From contig CM061109.1 of NCBI GenBank assembly GCA_030770545.1, positions 3,844,001 to 3,908,000 on the forward strand: a stretch of DNA of 64,000 nucleotides, written 5' to 3'. Shown here one piece after another: positions 1-9,839 of this stretch. The stretch is from Macropodus opercularis (lineage: Eukaryota > Chordata > Actinopteri > Anabantiformes > Osphronemidae). Every line of letters begins with the position of its first letter. Within the stretch, counting starts at the first letter, position 1. A model generated the notes under the pieces. That model had not been told where the DNA came from and did not search any database. It saw only the letters and a list, made by a program, of their open reading frames with translations. The position numbers were made by a program, and so were the translations under genes.

Positions 1-273
1 TGCACTTTCAGTCCAAAACCTGTTAACTAATAATCAGTAGCCTGAGCATCACAGAGAGGAGACTTGTTGGCTCTCGCCTCAACAATGAGTTTATGTTACA
101 AGTTCAGAGGTTCATCGTAAAATACTGTGATGTAATTTCAGTTTGTATGTGATATAAAAGATGGTTCATAACACTGTACTCACTGTGAACGGAGCATCCG
201 CTGTCCGCCTCCTGTTCCGAACATCAGGCGGGAATCCAGTCCTCCTTTTTCTGTTTAGAGGAACCTTTCCCTT

Positions 274-492
274 GTGTCGACTGTAACCCTCAGTCTGGAC
301 TCAGGCGTCAGTCGGCAGACTGTCCGTCCAACTTCTGACACCAAGATGTCGTGGAAAAACCTTCTTCAAATGCTGGAACATACTGAGAAAACTAGAGGAG
401 CATGTTGGTGTAATGAACCAGCTCAACGTTTAGTACGTGCTGGCATGAGGAAGACATCCTACAGCGAACCACTGTCTTCTGATGGATGTTAA
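274..492 (+). other. Conserved 72-codon frame in the satellite B half (probably not a gene)
   Basis: The same reading frame recurs in most full B copies, for example at 1868, 15090, 16683, 18277, 19871, 21465, 23059, 24651, 26245, 27837, 29431 and 60900. It opens only with GTG, and a TAG at 256-258 lies five codons upstream of that GTG. The first ATG is codon 25, leaving 48 residues. Differences between copies are limited to Leu/Val and Val/Ile near the start. Because whole units are nearly identical at DNA level, conservation of this frame does not show selection. Copies at about 59310 and 62496 are frameshifted. No domain is recognised. Confidence 0.3.
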
Positions 493-1240
493 CACCAGAG
501 CTTCTTATATATTGTAACACAATGGTTTAGCCACCCCTCGCATGCTACCTGCTGTCTAAACGCATGTTTCATTTGGCCAACACACCAACCTGGTAAAGCT
601 TCTAACTTCCCCATTTTGTTCCCTGTGGTTGTGTAGATTCACTTGGGCCAGTACTTAAACTTTCAATGGGCTTATCATTCACACAGGGGTTTTCACTCAC
701 ACTGATCTTCCCATCTCATCGTATGGTTGGATCTTATCAAACATACTCTAACTTTGGGTGACTCTCTTCAGCCAGGTAGTTTGTATGACACATTCGTTCC
801 GAGCAACGTACCCTGTAGTGTGCTTATCAGCAATGCACACGGGACACTGAAGGAGTCATCGCAAAGCTTATGATGTTATTATATCAGTCATACGCCCATT
901 TTATTCAGATGGGACATCCCTAGATGTATGAATGCTCTAAAACATAAAATCAACTCAAATAAAACTAAATACAAGCTAGGTTTACCACAAAGTGACACAA
1001 ATGAAGACAAAAAAAATCTGCTTTAAAACATAGGCCACAATGTTGCTGAACTTTTTCTTACACATGTGGTCGATTCTCTTTAAACCCATGAATGACTTAC
1101 ACAACGTAAGACTTCAGTATTTGTAATATCCTACATGTAACTTCACTGTAACATTCACTGACCACTAAAGAAATGACAGAACGCGTCAGGTGACTAAACC
1201 ATTTCACAGAGCTACACACACATTCTTCACCTACACATAG

Positions 1241-1468
1241 TTGCTTCAGAACACTGGACTCACTCTGAATGGAGCGTCCGCTGTCTGCCTCCTGTCCCGG
1301 ATGTCAGGCGGGAATCCAGTCCTGTTTCTGTGGAGCAGGTGGAACTTTTCCCTGGTGTCGGCTGTAACCATCAGTCTGGACTCAGGCGCCGGTCAGCAGA
1401 CTGTCCATCACACTTTTATACTACAAAATAAAACCAATATAAATCAAATTAATCAAAATACAAGCTAG
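1241..1468 (+). other. Conserved 75-codon frame in the satellite A half (probably not a gene)
   Basis: This frame starts at a TTG and recurs in every A copy (2835, 16056, 17650, 19244, 20838, 22432, 24024, 25618, 27210, 28804, 30398, 60273, 61869, 63468). Its core, about residues 8-58, aligns with the B half in the same frame. B matches it only after a one-frame jump just before its GTG. That pattern is what a duplicated, once-coding or exon-derived segment would leave, but no family is recognised. There is no eukaryotic start codon near the 5' end. Units differ mainly at one Asn/Lys codon and at Ser/Cys. Confidence 0.3.
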
Positions 1469-3540
1469 GTTTAACACAAAGGTACATGTAAGTAGACACA
1501 GAAGTTTTAAAGCTATGCCCAAATCAATGCTTTGCCCCAACCTACAGGGAACTCCTGTAATCTGTCAATACCCAAAGCATCTATTCTATACATTTGCACT
1601 TTCAGTCCAAAACCTGTTAACTAATGATCAGTAGCCTGAGCATCACAGAGAGGAGACTTGTTGGCTCTCGCCTCAACAATGAGTTTATGTTACAAGTTCA
1701 GAGGTTCATCGTAAAATACTGTGATGTAATTTCAGTTTGTATGTGATATAAAAGATGGTTCATAACACTGTACTCACTGTGAACGGAGCATCCGCTGTCC
1801 GCCTCCTGTTCCGAACATCAGGCGGGAATCCAGTCCTCCTTTTTCTGTTTAGAGGAACCTTTCCCTTGTGTCGACTGTAACCCTCAGCCTGGACTCAGGC
1901 GTCAGTCGGCAGACTGTCCGTCCAACTTCTGACACCAAGATGTCGTGGAAAAACCTTCTTCAAATGCTGGAACATACTGAGAAAACTAGAGGAGCATGTT
2001 GGTGTAATGAACCAGCTCAACGTTTAGTACGTGCTGGCATGAGGAAGACATCCTACAGCGAACCACTGTCTTCTGATGGATGTTAACACCAGAGCTTCTT
2101 ATATATTGTAACACAATGGTTTAGCCACCCCTCGCATGCTACCTGCTGTCTAAACGCATGTTTCATTTGGCCAACACACCAACCTGGTAAAGCTTCTAAC
2201 TTCCCCTTTTTGTTCCCTGTGGTTGTGTAAATTCACTTGGGCCGGTGCTTAAACTTTCAATGGGCTTATCATTCACACAGGGGTTTTCACTCACACTGAT
2301 CTTCCCATCTCATCGTATGGTTGGATCTTATCAAACATACTCTAACTTTGGGTGACTCTCTTCAGCCAGGTAGTTTGTATGACACATTCGTTCCGAGCAA
2401 CGTACCCTGTAGTGTGCTTATCAGCAATGCACACGGGACACTGAAGGAGTCATCGCAAAGCTTATGATGTTATTATATCAGTCATACGCCCATTTTATTC
2501 AGATGGGACATCCCTAGATGTATGAATGCTCTAAAACATAAAATCAACTCAAATAAAACTAAATACAAGCTAGGTTTACCACAAAGTGACACAAATGAAG
2601 ACAAAAAAAATCTGCTTTAAAACATAGGCCACAATGTTGCTGAACTTTTTCTTACACATGTGGTCGATTCTCTTTAAACCCATTAATGACTTACACAAGG
2701 TAAGACTTCAGTATTTGTAATATCCTACATGTAACTTCACTGTAACATTCACTGACCACTAAAGAAATTACAGAACGCGTCAGGTGACTAAACCATTTCA
2801 CAGAGCTACACACACATTCTTCACCTACACATAGTTGCTTCAGAACACTGGACTCACTCTGAATGGAGCGTCCGCTGTCTGCCTCCTGTCCCGGATGTCA
2901 GGCGGGAATCCAGTCCTGTTTCTGTGGAGCAGGTGGAACTTTTGCCTGGTGTCGGCTGTAACCATTAGTCTGGACTCAGGCGCCGGTCAGCAGACTGTCC
3001 ATCACACTTTTATACTACAAAATAAAACCAATATAAATCAAATTAATCAAAATACAAGCTAGGTTTAACACAAAGTTATATGTAAGAAGACGCAGAATTT
3101 TTAAAGCTATGCCCAAATCAATGCTTTGCCCCAACCTACAGGGAACTACTGTAATCTTTTAATACCCAAAGCATTTATTCTATACAGCTGCATTTTCAGT
3201 CTAAGTATAGGCGTTGTTGAGGTATGACGTTGAACATTTTATTAATAAAGTAAAACAACATAGATCTTGTATCCTGACATACGAATGAAATATTTATCTC
3301 AGCATCACTGGACACTGGACTAAACGTTTCAAGTTGGTAAAACTTCCATGCTAACATTTAGCTAAGGTTTCATTCAGTTTTCTCATTTACATTGATAAGT
3401 TGCAACAAAACCTGCACATTTCAGTCTAATCTTGTTCAGGGTGAAAGTAAACAAAAACACCTTCACGTGACACAAACAGGTAAAGTACATGAACTATGTC
3501 CTCAACTGATCAGAAAACAGAAGTGAAATGAACATTTTTA

Positions 3541-3640
3541 TCAGCTGTAGAATGTCTTACCTCTGTGTCTCTGTCTTCATGGGGAGGATCTGGTACCGTC
3601 TGGTTTAGGACCCCAGGGTCACGTGATGTCGTCAAACACA
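3541..3640 (-). promoter_or_regulatory. Duplicated first-exon/promoter-like stretch (minus strand)
   Basis: This stretch resembles 4091-4205. Both have, on the minus strand, a CACGTGA/ACGTGACGTCA-type site, a purine-rich stretch ending in CAGAG, and then a GTAAGACATT donor. Here the donor G pairs with base 3560. The second copy of S repeats it around 31120-31210. It reads as a tandem duplication of a small promoter plus non-coding first exon. This is inferred from motif order only. Confidence 0.35.
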
Positions 3641-4099
3641 AGCTGTTCATCCTCCAGCAGCACAGATACTGGACCTGGTTTACAACTGTTGTTGAAAGAG
3701 CATCATAAAGAGCAGCGCTGAGGAGCCGATACTAAAGTCAGACACGCTGGGAACAACGCTTCAAGTGGCCGCGTACAGGGCAGACGCTGCCCCCTCGTGG
3801 ACAAATACAGGAATGATCCTCCATGACAGTTTTCTAGTGTGACCCATGACTTGATCGGTTTTCGTTTCAATAAGGTAACACTCTAATGTTTTAATAGAGC
3901 ATGTCAAAAAGAAAACATGGAAAACGATAGCAAACACTGACATGATAAGTAGTTTTTCAGGTGAAATAAACGTCCAATAGTAACCAAATCACAATAGTAA
4001 AAATAACGTCACAATACACGCAATAAGCAGTTCAAGACATTTCTCAACTGATCAGAATGCATAGCACAAATAATATACAAATATTTTTTATCTCAGCAT

Positions 4100-4440
4100 A
4101 AAATGTCTTACCTCTGTTTCTCTGTCTCGGTGGAAATGATATGACTGGTACCAGTTTCATCTGTTTAGCCGACTCCACAGTTACGTGACGTCATCAACCG
4201 CCGATCTAGCAGTTGATATTCTCAGCCCATCAGATTCAAGCTACCGAGTAACCATGACGACCATGGCGCAGAGGTACTCGGGAAAAACGTGTTGCATTGA
4301 TAACATCCAATATGGCGGCGTCCGGAACTAGCACACGATCTACCCTTTCAGAAACATGTAAAGCTGTAGCAACCGACAGAAAAGGAGAATAAGAAAAAAA
4401 GCTGGACAGGTAGGTGGCCTCCTCAGTGACATGTTTACTG
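4100..4440. promoter_or_regulatory. Candidate bidirectional promoter with CRE
   Basis: A perfect CRE palindrome (TGACGTCA) lies at 4187-4194, followed by CpG-bearing sequence and an aatatggcggcgtcc motif typical of vertebrate gene starts. On the minus strand an exon-like stretch ends at 4112 before GTAAGACATT. On the plus strand agctggacag is followed by GTAGGTGG near 4409. The arrangement fits divergent transcription, with the minus arm facing the satellite array. The second copy of S has the same layout, but DIRS sits between its CRE (37744-37751) and its minus-strand donor (31679). Confidence 0.4.
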
Positions 4441-4692
4441 TGTACAGTAGCACTGCTAGATGTTTGAATATACAATACGTAAAGCTAAAGTAGCAATGTC
4501 GCTAACAAGCTAACCTAAGGCTAACTGCTGACAATATTTACACAACCACTGTATAACAAGGTTTGGACCATTTTGTTAGCAGTGTATCAACCAGACTGTG
4601 TTTCAGTTGCACGTGTCTCCTTCCACAGAACTCTGGTAGATAATTAATAAGGATGTAAATGTTCAAAATTCAATCCTTAGTTTATGTATTAA

Positions 4693-4941
4693 ATGAACTG
4701 TATATCTTTTTTGCCTTTATTTCATAAGTTATGTCTGAATGTGTTACAAGTTAGCAACGTGCTCTGGTTTGTACTTGGGGCTATGGTAGAAACATTATCT
4801 GTAGTCCCAACAGCTGTGCAGCATGCAAGCAAGTGTTGCACACAGCTTGGTAACGCAGAGACAAAAGAAGATGTTCATTCAAAAAAAAGGGTAAAATGTC
4901 AACAAAACCCACTCCCTGTTAAAGCTGCTGTCAGGATGTGA
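4693..4941 (+). other. 82-codon ATG frame of unknown function in S
   Basis: An ATG-initiated frame of 82 codons is also open in the second S copy (38251-38499), with two or three residue changes. It is rich in Val, Cys and Lys in its second half and has no recognised motif. An acceptor-like stretch ending in ttacaag lies inside its 5' part, so the downstream half (about 4755-4880) could be an internal exon rather than a complete small gene. Fragments of it recur inverted at 54840-54937 and 56995-57103. Coding status is unproven. Confidence 0.25.
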
Positions 4942-5172
4942 GCGCCATCATTTATACTGATGAGGTGAAAACGTATTATGGACGTATGTGCCACATTATT
5001 ACAGTGTTTTTTGTGTAGTAGACAAGACGGAAAAACATGCTCAGACAGATGAAGATATTTTAAGCACCTATCGATACTGATTGTTGCTGATACTTACTTA
5101 CAGCTTATTAATCTGTAAAGATGTGGTATCTATCTGTTGTTAATGTGTTTTAGTTTTTCCCCTGAATTCCAG

Positions 5173-5230
5173 GTGACACACAAGCAGACTCCTGCAGTGG
5201 CAGTTGAGAGTGAGATGCCCCCTGCTTCCA
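5173..5230 (+). other. Candidate 58-bp exon
   Basis: A pyrimidine-rich acceptor (tttttcccctgaattccag) precedes 5173, and a GTAAG donor follows 5230. The 58 bp between them are open in one frame. The second S copy keeps the same acceptor, length and donor (38742-38799), with one substitution in the exon. The retroviral LTR begins 13 bp into the putative intron. No family is recognised. Confidence 0.3.
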
Positions 5231-5243
5231 GTAAGATGTTAAT

Positions 5244-5659
5244 TGTTAGAGGATATGGAGCATAGTCCTCTCTGTGAACTGGTCCTTTCTGTGTCTCTGT
5301 GATATCTTGCTATGCTTGCAGGTGCTCCCCATGACCTTGTTGTGCTCGGGAAGAATGTTTAACCGCCCACGTCAGGAGGAAACTTCACAAAACTGTATTC
5401 ATGGCATAATGACTTCCTATGTATCTTATTCACCATATATGGATTGGCTTTGTAGCCTGTTTGACCAGATGTGAAGGAGTGACTTTCATACTTTTCCTAA
5501 TAAAAGGAGCTGTGCCCAAGGGGGTTTGGAGATCGTCGGCTGGGCACTGAGTTATTGTGTTCCAGAGCGGCTCCCCTTGTGCTCACAAGTAAAATGTGCT
5601 TTGTCTTCATGTGTCGGTGTCTCCAGTATTGTTTAAGTGTTGGCAGGCTAGACCCAACA
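5244..5659 (+). repeat. 5' LTR of ERV1
   Basis: It starts TGTTAGAGG and ends GACCCAACA, 416 bp. A TATA-like catatatgg lies near 5437 and the AATAAA signal at 5499-5504. The partner at 12633-12971 lacks an 80-bp block (5481-5560) that includes this signal. The last 90 bp also differ far more than the first 200 bp do. Confidence 0.9.
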
Positions 5660-5664
5660 TTTCT

Positions 5665-5682
5665 TGGTGCCGAAACTCGGGA
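5665..5682 (+). other. Primer-binding site, tRNA-Phe-like
   Basis: The 18 bases TGGTGCCGAAACTCGGGA lie 5 bp after the LTR. They complement the 3' end of vertebrate tRNA-Phe with one mismatch (T for C at position 13). The tRNA assignment is from memory of its 3' sequence. Confidence 0.75.
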
Positions 5683-5842
5683 GTCAAGATTCAACGACGG
5701 GGAGGAGAACAACGGAGGACCGAAATCTGTGCACAGTCGACTCGTCTGGGACGGTCGGAACAAAGACCCGGAGCGTGAATTCGTCTGCTGGGCCGGTTGA
5801 ATCTCTTCGCTCGCTGATGACGACTTCTGACCAGGGCAAGAC

Positions 5843-5853
5843 AAAAAGTAAGT
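5843..5853 (+). other. Candidate major splice donor of ERV1
   Basis: acaaaaa is followed by GTAAGTACC, with the GT at 5848-5849, in the leader upstream of gag. Together with the acceptor at 10753-10754 it would produce a subgenomic env message. Supported by consensus only. Confidence 0.5.
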
Positions 5854-6360
5854 ACCGCTGAAAAAGTGCGGTGTGTGTGAAATGGCAGGTCGCATTTCCA
5901 AGAGGCAGAACAGAAGTAATTGTTCTAGATAAGGAGAAAATAGACGTACTTATTTTCTCAAACGGGCAGAAGTACTTGTCCGAGGGAGGAGTAGACGTGC
6001 TTACTCCTCAGTGAATGTTCAGTCTAATGCATTAGTGATGTGTGGAGTGTGAAAGTCACCCATTGACGCAGAAAACGTGTGACCGGGGGAAACCTGACGG
6101 TGTTAACGCAACCCGGCCATGCGAACTATACGAAGGGTGAATTAAGGAAACTGTGGGTTATTAGGAGAATTCAGAAGTCAGAAGTTTCACCGCCTAGGTT
6201 GCGGGGCTCGGATTCTCACATTAAGTTTGAAAACAGTAGGACTGACCCAAAATTGAAATGCTGCTCACGTTTTCAGCTACACCCGCAGGTGATAGACCTG
6301 TAGAAGGTTGGTGCAGTCGATGGACACGTGAGAAGGTGGCAAATCGTTGACTCAGTCCAA

Positions 6361-6536
6361 AGTCTATTAATAAAGTGTATTAATAAAAGGCTATTGATAA
6401 AGCCTACTAATAAGGTCTATTAATAAAGTGTATAAATAAAGGCTATCGATAAAGCCTATTAACAAAGTCTATTAATAAAGGATATTAATAACGGCTATTA
6501 GTAAAGTCTATTAATAAAGTATATTAATAAGGTTTA
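6361..6536 (+). repeat. Minisatellite in the ERV1 leader (ctattaataaag)
   Basis: About fourteen imperfect copies of a 12-13 bp motif close to ctattaataaag fill the 180 bp just upstream of gag. Each copy carries an AATAAA-like core. I see no counterpart elsewhere in the window. Confidence 0.85.
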
Positions 6537-6544
6537 AAGGAGAG

Positions 6545-7254
6545 ATGGGGAAAAGAAACAGTAAGCCCCTTTTGGAGGGGGACGCGTGAGAGGACAATTC
6601 ACAGGGAAATCAGCAGACGGTTCCTGGCTCGCAGCCAATAGTGCTGCTCTGACAGCACAGAGGGAGGCAGTCTATGGAGAGATAAGAAGAATATGGAGAG
6701 CACGACCAGACTATATAAAAATTGCCCAGTATCGCCAGAAAGATGGGGAGGATGTGTACGAATACAGAGAACGTTTAGAAAACGTCTTTAAAACACACAG
6801 TGGCCTTCCAGAAGATCAGACACCTGACTCAGCCTATCAGAACCAGCTAAAACAGGCGTTATTAGCAGGATTTAGAGGCCCAATCTCCGACTTTATCAGA
6901 AAACATAATGTAAATTATACTACTGACTCCGTTCACCAAATTATGAACTTTGCCAGACATGCGAGCGAAGTATTAGCTAAGAAAAACAAAAATGCTGAAA
7001 CAGCAACCGTATTCTGCTTATTTGGAGCAGATGACAACTCAGAAGCAGAAGTGTTTTTCCAAGGGTCCTCCGGTAGAGGCCGAGGGGGGTTTAGAGGTCG
7101 TGGTGAGGTTAGAGGAGGTCCACCTAAGCATGATCGCTGTTACATTTGTGACAAGCCAGGACACATGGCCAGAAACTGCCCAGAGAACCCCAGAAAGCAA
7201 CAACAGAGGCCTGCAGAGTACAATAAACCAAATCCATTTAACCCTAGTAATTGA
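6545..7254 (+). pseudogene. gag: ERV1 gag (capsid and nucleocapsid part), internally deleted
   Basis: Gag builds the viral core. An ATG at 6545 followed by a Gly codon fits a myristoylated matrix start, but that frame meets TGA at 6587 after 14 codons. From 6586 another frame is open for 222 codons with capsid-like sequence, then a Gly/Arg-rich stretch, then one zinc knuckle of the form C-X2-C-X4-H-X4-C (7138-7179). Full gag proteins of this group are roughly twice as long, so most of matrix and the following linker appear deleted, leaving the start out of frame. The frame ends at TGA 7252-7254, directly before in-frame protease sequence. Confidence 0.85.
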
Positions 7255-7260
7255 CTAGGC
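7249..7260 (+). promoter_or_regulatory. Gag-pol stop codon with read-through context (UGA CUA)
   Basis: The gag stop TGA (7252-7254) is followed by CTAGGC, and protease continues in the same frame. Gammaretroviruses make Gag-Pol by suppressing a single stop, and UGA followed by CUA is a known leaky context in other viruses. The sequence shows the stop, the context and the frame; read-through itself is inferred. Confidence 0.6.
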
Positions 7261-7659
7261 CCGCAGGAGAGTTCACCAGACATGGACAGACCTGATGATT
7301 TTTTAGATCTCACTTGTGTAATAGAAACATTAGTAGCACAGACCGGTAATAAGAACACTTCCACCAGAACTCTGAGAGTAGAAGGTCGTGACGTCGTTTT
7401 CTTATGTGATTCAGGAGCAGACCGCACAGTTTTAAAAGAGCACGTTGAGGGAGTTTCCGCTTCAAACAACCGTATTTTTGTGCAATCAGCAAACGGCAGA
7501 ATAACATCAAGTGCAGTGTCTAAACCTGTGTCTGTAAAAGATCTTCAGACTAACTTAGAAATAACAGCACCTGTAGTTATGTTTCCAGCGTGTCCAGTGA
7601 ACCTCTTAGGGCGAGATCTAATGATAAAATTACATATTTCCGTCGTACCCACCTCATGA
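7255..7659 (+). CDS. pro: ERV1 protease region
   Basis: This is an aspartic protease that would process Gag and Gag-Pol as a homodimer. In the frame from the ATG at 7282 the catalytic D-S-G triplet is at residues 43-45, and a conserved L-L-G-R-D helix start lies near residue 110. The frame is continuous with gag across TGA 7252, so the ATG at 7282 need not be used. It stops at TGA 7657-7659. Sequence after that stays in frame only until TAG at 7741-7743 before the polymerase region. Length and motif content are normal for the domain, making this the only uninterrupted retroviral domain in the element. Confidence 0.8.
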   Translation, partial: LGPQESSPDMDRPDDFLDLTCVIETLVAQTGNKNTSTRTLRVEGRDVVFLCDSGADRTVLKEHVEGVSASNNRIFVQSANGRITSSAVSKPVSVKDLQTNLEITAPVVMFPACPVNLLGRDLMIKLHISVVPTS

Positions 7660-7826
7660 GGAATGGTGGCTATAGGGAAAGATGAAACAATACCTACATA
7701 TCCCCTTTCAGCCAGTGGGATACCACAATATCTTGGTCTTTAGATTTCCCAAATCCAGACCCGGGGAAAATAGGGAAAGAATTATTAAAACTGGCTGACA
7801 GCAGCCAATCAAGAGACTATGTTTCT

Positions 7827-9525
7827 ATGTCTCCAAGCCAGATGCATGTTACCCTCTGGTACAAACATGACCCAGGGTCAGATCACCAATATGATAAGCT
7901 GGTGAATGACTCTGGACCCCAACGTGTAACGTTACAACATTATTACACTGATGGCAAAGGAACGTCAGCCTGTGACGTTTTATTGCCAGATAAAGCTTTC
8001 AAGCTGTTTAAAAATCATGGCTCACAGCCGCATGTCTCTGTGACCAGAGACCCCCAGCACAAATGGGAGTTTCTGGGCCCGTGGTTGAAAGAGACAATGA
8101 GACACACCCACTAGAGGCCAAATCACACCCGAGACAGATGGAGAAAACCGTTAAGCTGGGTGGTGACGCTCACACCACACACCCACTTAGAGAGTTCTTA
8201 TGAGTCTAAATGACAGCCATGCCCAATAATGTCAACAGTAACAGACCCACTGTTGAAAACAGTTCCTGATGAATTTTGGTCTAAGGGAAAAGCAGATGTA
8301 GGTTTAATGACTACTGCTCGACCTGTAGTGATAAAACCAAAAACAGAGAAAGGCATCCAGCCAGTGATAGCTGATATGATTAAAGCAGGCATCATAATTC
8401 AAGCTCCAGATGCCTCATGTAATACTCCCATTTTTCCTGTTAAGAAAGCAGAAGACAGGACAGTGGACCTGAGAGCAGTAAATCAAGCTGTGGAAAGCAG
8501 GGCCCCATGTGTGCCTGACCCACACACACTGTTGAATCAGTTGAGAGCAGAAATGAAGTAGTTTACTGTAGCTGATTTAAGTAATGCTTTCTTTTCCACA
8601 CCATTAGCCCAAAAGTCACAAGGATGGTTTGGTTTTACATATCAGGGAAAGAAGTATACTTATACTCGTTTACCACAAGGTTTTTGTGACAGTCCCACTA
8701 TATTCACTGCAGAAATAAATAATTGTTTGGCTGATTTCCAAATGCCTGAACACAGCCACTATCGGTATATGTAGATGATCTATTAATAGCATCAGACACA
8801 GAAGAACATAACAAGCAGGTTTCTGTGGCACTATTTAAACATCTACATAAGACAGGAAACAAGGCCTCACTTTCAAAGTTACAGTGGGCCAGACAAGATC
8901 CTGCAGGTCGAAGGATCACAGACACCAGAAAAAAGTCTATATTAGACGCACCGAAACCCGTCACAAAGCAACACATGATGAGTTTTCTAGGCTTGTGCAA
9001 CTATTGTAGACTGTGGATCCCAAATTATGCACAAATGACACAACCATTGTTAGATCTCATCTATGATGAACCAATGACTATGAAACAAACTTTGCAGTGG
9101 ACAGATGCAGCAGAAAAAGCTTTCACCGAGCTGAAACGAGCACTTACCAGCTCCACGGTTATTGGGTTACCAGACTATACCAAGGCCTTTGTACAGACTG
9201 TTGATTGTAAGGGTTTATTTATGACGTGATGTTAGCACAGCAGATGGGAGGCAAGATGAAGCCTGTGGCTTACTACTCTAAGAGATTAGATCCAGTTGCA
9301 TGTGCTTTGCCTAGCTGTGTCAGAGCTGTGTGTGCTGCAGCGTTAGCCATACAAGCCTCGGCTGAGGTTGTACTTTATCACCCGCTAAAGCTGTTAGTGC
9401 TTCATGAAGTAGACATGTTATTGACTCAGACAAAAATGACATTTCTGTCTCCTGCGAGACATTTGTCTTTGCTGTCAACGTTGCTTTCACAACCACATTT
9501 GACCATTAAAGATGTTCAACTCTGA
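7827..9525 (+). pseudogene. pol: ERV1 reverse transcriptase, broken
   Basis: This is the polymerase domain that copies viral RNA into DNA. An upstream pol segment is open at 7827-8114. The RT fingers are open from 8229 to TAG 8559-8561 and then read on past that stop through the first catalytic motif region. The catalytic Y-V-D-D lies at 8768-8779 in a different frame. The thumb and connection part follows in that same frame (8825-9229), and a further frameshift near 9225 moves it to 9226-9525. So at least one stop and two frameshifts interrupt the domain. Fragment order and spacing are otherwise normal. Confidence 0.85.
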
Positions 9526-9560
9526 ACCCGGCAACCCTCCTGCCACGTCCACATGAAGGA

Positions 9561-9839
9561 ATGCCACATCGTTGTCTAGCTGACACAGAACAGCAGTGTA
9601 AACCGCGACCTGACTTGAAAGATACTCCTTTAGAGGAAGGAGAATGTTGGTTTGTTGATGGATCATGTTCAAAGACTCCTCGAGGTACTAATCAGTCTGG
9701 GTTCGCGGTAGTTACACAGGACACTATCATCACAGCAATGAAGTTACCATCTCACTATTCTGCACAAGCTGCAGAAATCGTAGCATTAACTGAAGCGTGT
9801 AGAGCTGGACATAGAAATTATCAGAGATATGCAAGCTAA
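9561..9839 (+). pseudogene. ERV1 RNase H fragment
   Basis: RNase H would remove the RNA strand of the RNA/DNA hybrid. The first catalytic Asp sits in a V-D-G-S motif near residue 31, and the Glu in an A-E-I-V-A-L motif near residue 72. The frame then runs into unrelated codons and a stop at 9837-9839, so the segment with the third catalytic Asp is missing or out of frame. It is frameshifted relative to the preceding RT fragment. Confidence 0.75.

Larger units (their letters stand above)
1..3203. repeat. Macrosatellite array A1 (two units, 1594-bp period)
   Basis: Two complete copies of a unit of about 1594 bp start at 1 and 1595. The array runs off the left edge of the window and stops near 3203, where segment S begins. 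Each unit is an asymmetric dimer. A block 'B' at about unit position 170-340 and a block 'A' at about 1245-1420 align to each other over roughly 165 bp, with scattered substitutions. Each block is followed by the shared motif acaagctaggttta (first unit 971 and 1460). B carries about 580 bp between its core and that motif which A lacks. Neighbouring copies differ at only a few bases, so homogenisation is recent. I recognise no known satellite, rRNA, snRNA or histone gene in the unit. Confidence 0.95.
3204..5243. repeat. Segment S, copy 1 (duplicated satellite flank)
   Basis: This segment is nearly identical to 30770-31721 plus 37714-38811; the second copy is split by the DIRS element. It directly abuts the end of the satellite in both places. 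It contains a CpG-bearing promoter-like stretch with a CRE, several splice-site-like sequences and one 82-codon frame. Copy 1 ends where the retroviral 5' LTR begins at 5244. Inverted, more diverged pieces of the same segment lie at 54160-54275, 54604-54937 and 56814-57103. Outside the listed sub-features I see no gene in it. Confidence 0.85.

Noticed and set aside
274..492. Satellite frames as a multigene family
   Set aside because: They start with GTG or TTG only, lack recognised domains, and their conservation follows from near-identity of whole units.
1..1594. rRNA, snRNA or tRNA gene cluster in the satellite
   Set aside because: No known RNA gene sequence or paired pol III boxes were recognised. 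The TATA-like gatataaaagat alone is not enough.
4236..4475. Minus-strand 79-codon frame in S (also 37794-38033)
   Set aside because: It lies in the CpG/CRE stretch, has no motif, and is better explained as promoter and 5' untranslated sequence.
5497..5901. Overlapping frames on both strands in the 5' LTR and leader
   Set aside because: They cross the LTR/PBS boundary and have no domain; retroviral leaders do not code here.
8704..9000. Minus-strand frames across ERV1 pol and env
   Set aside because: They are shadows of the plus-strand retroviral genes.
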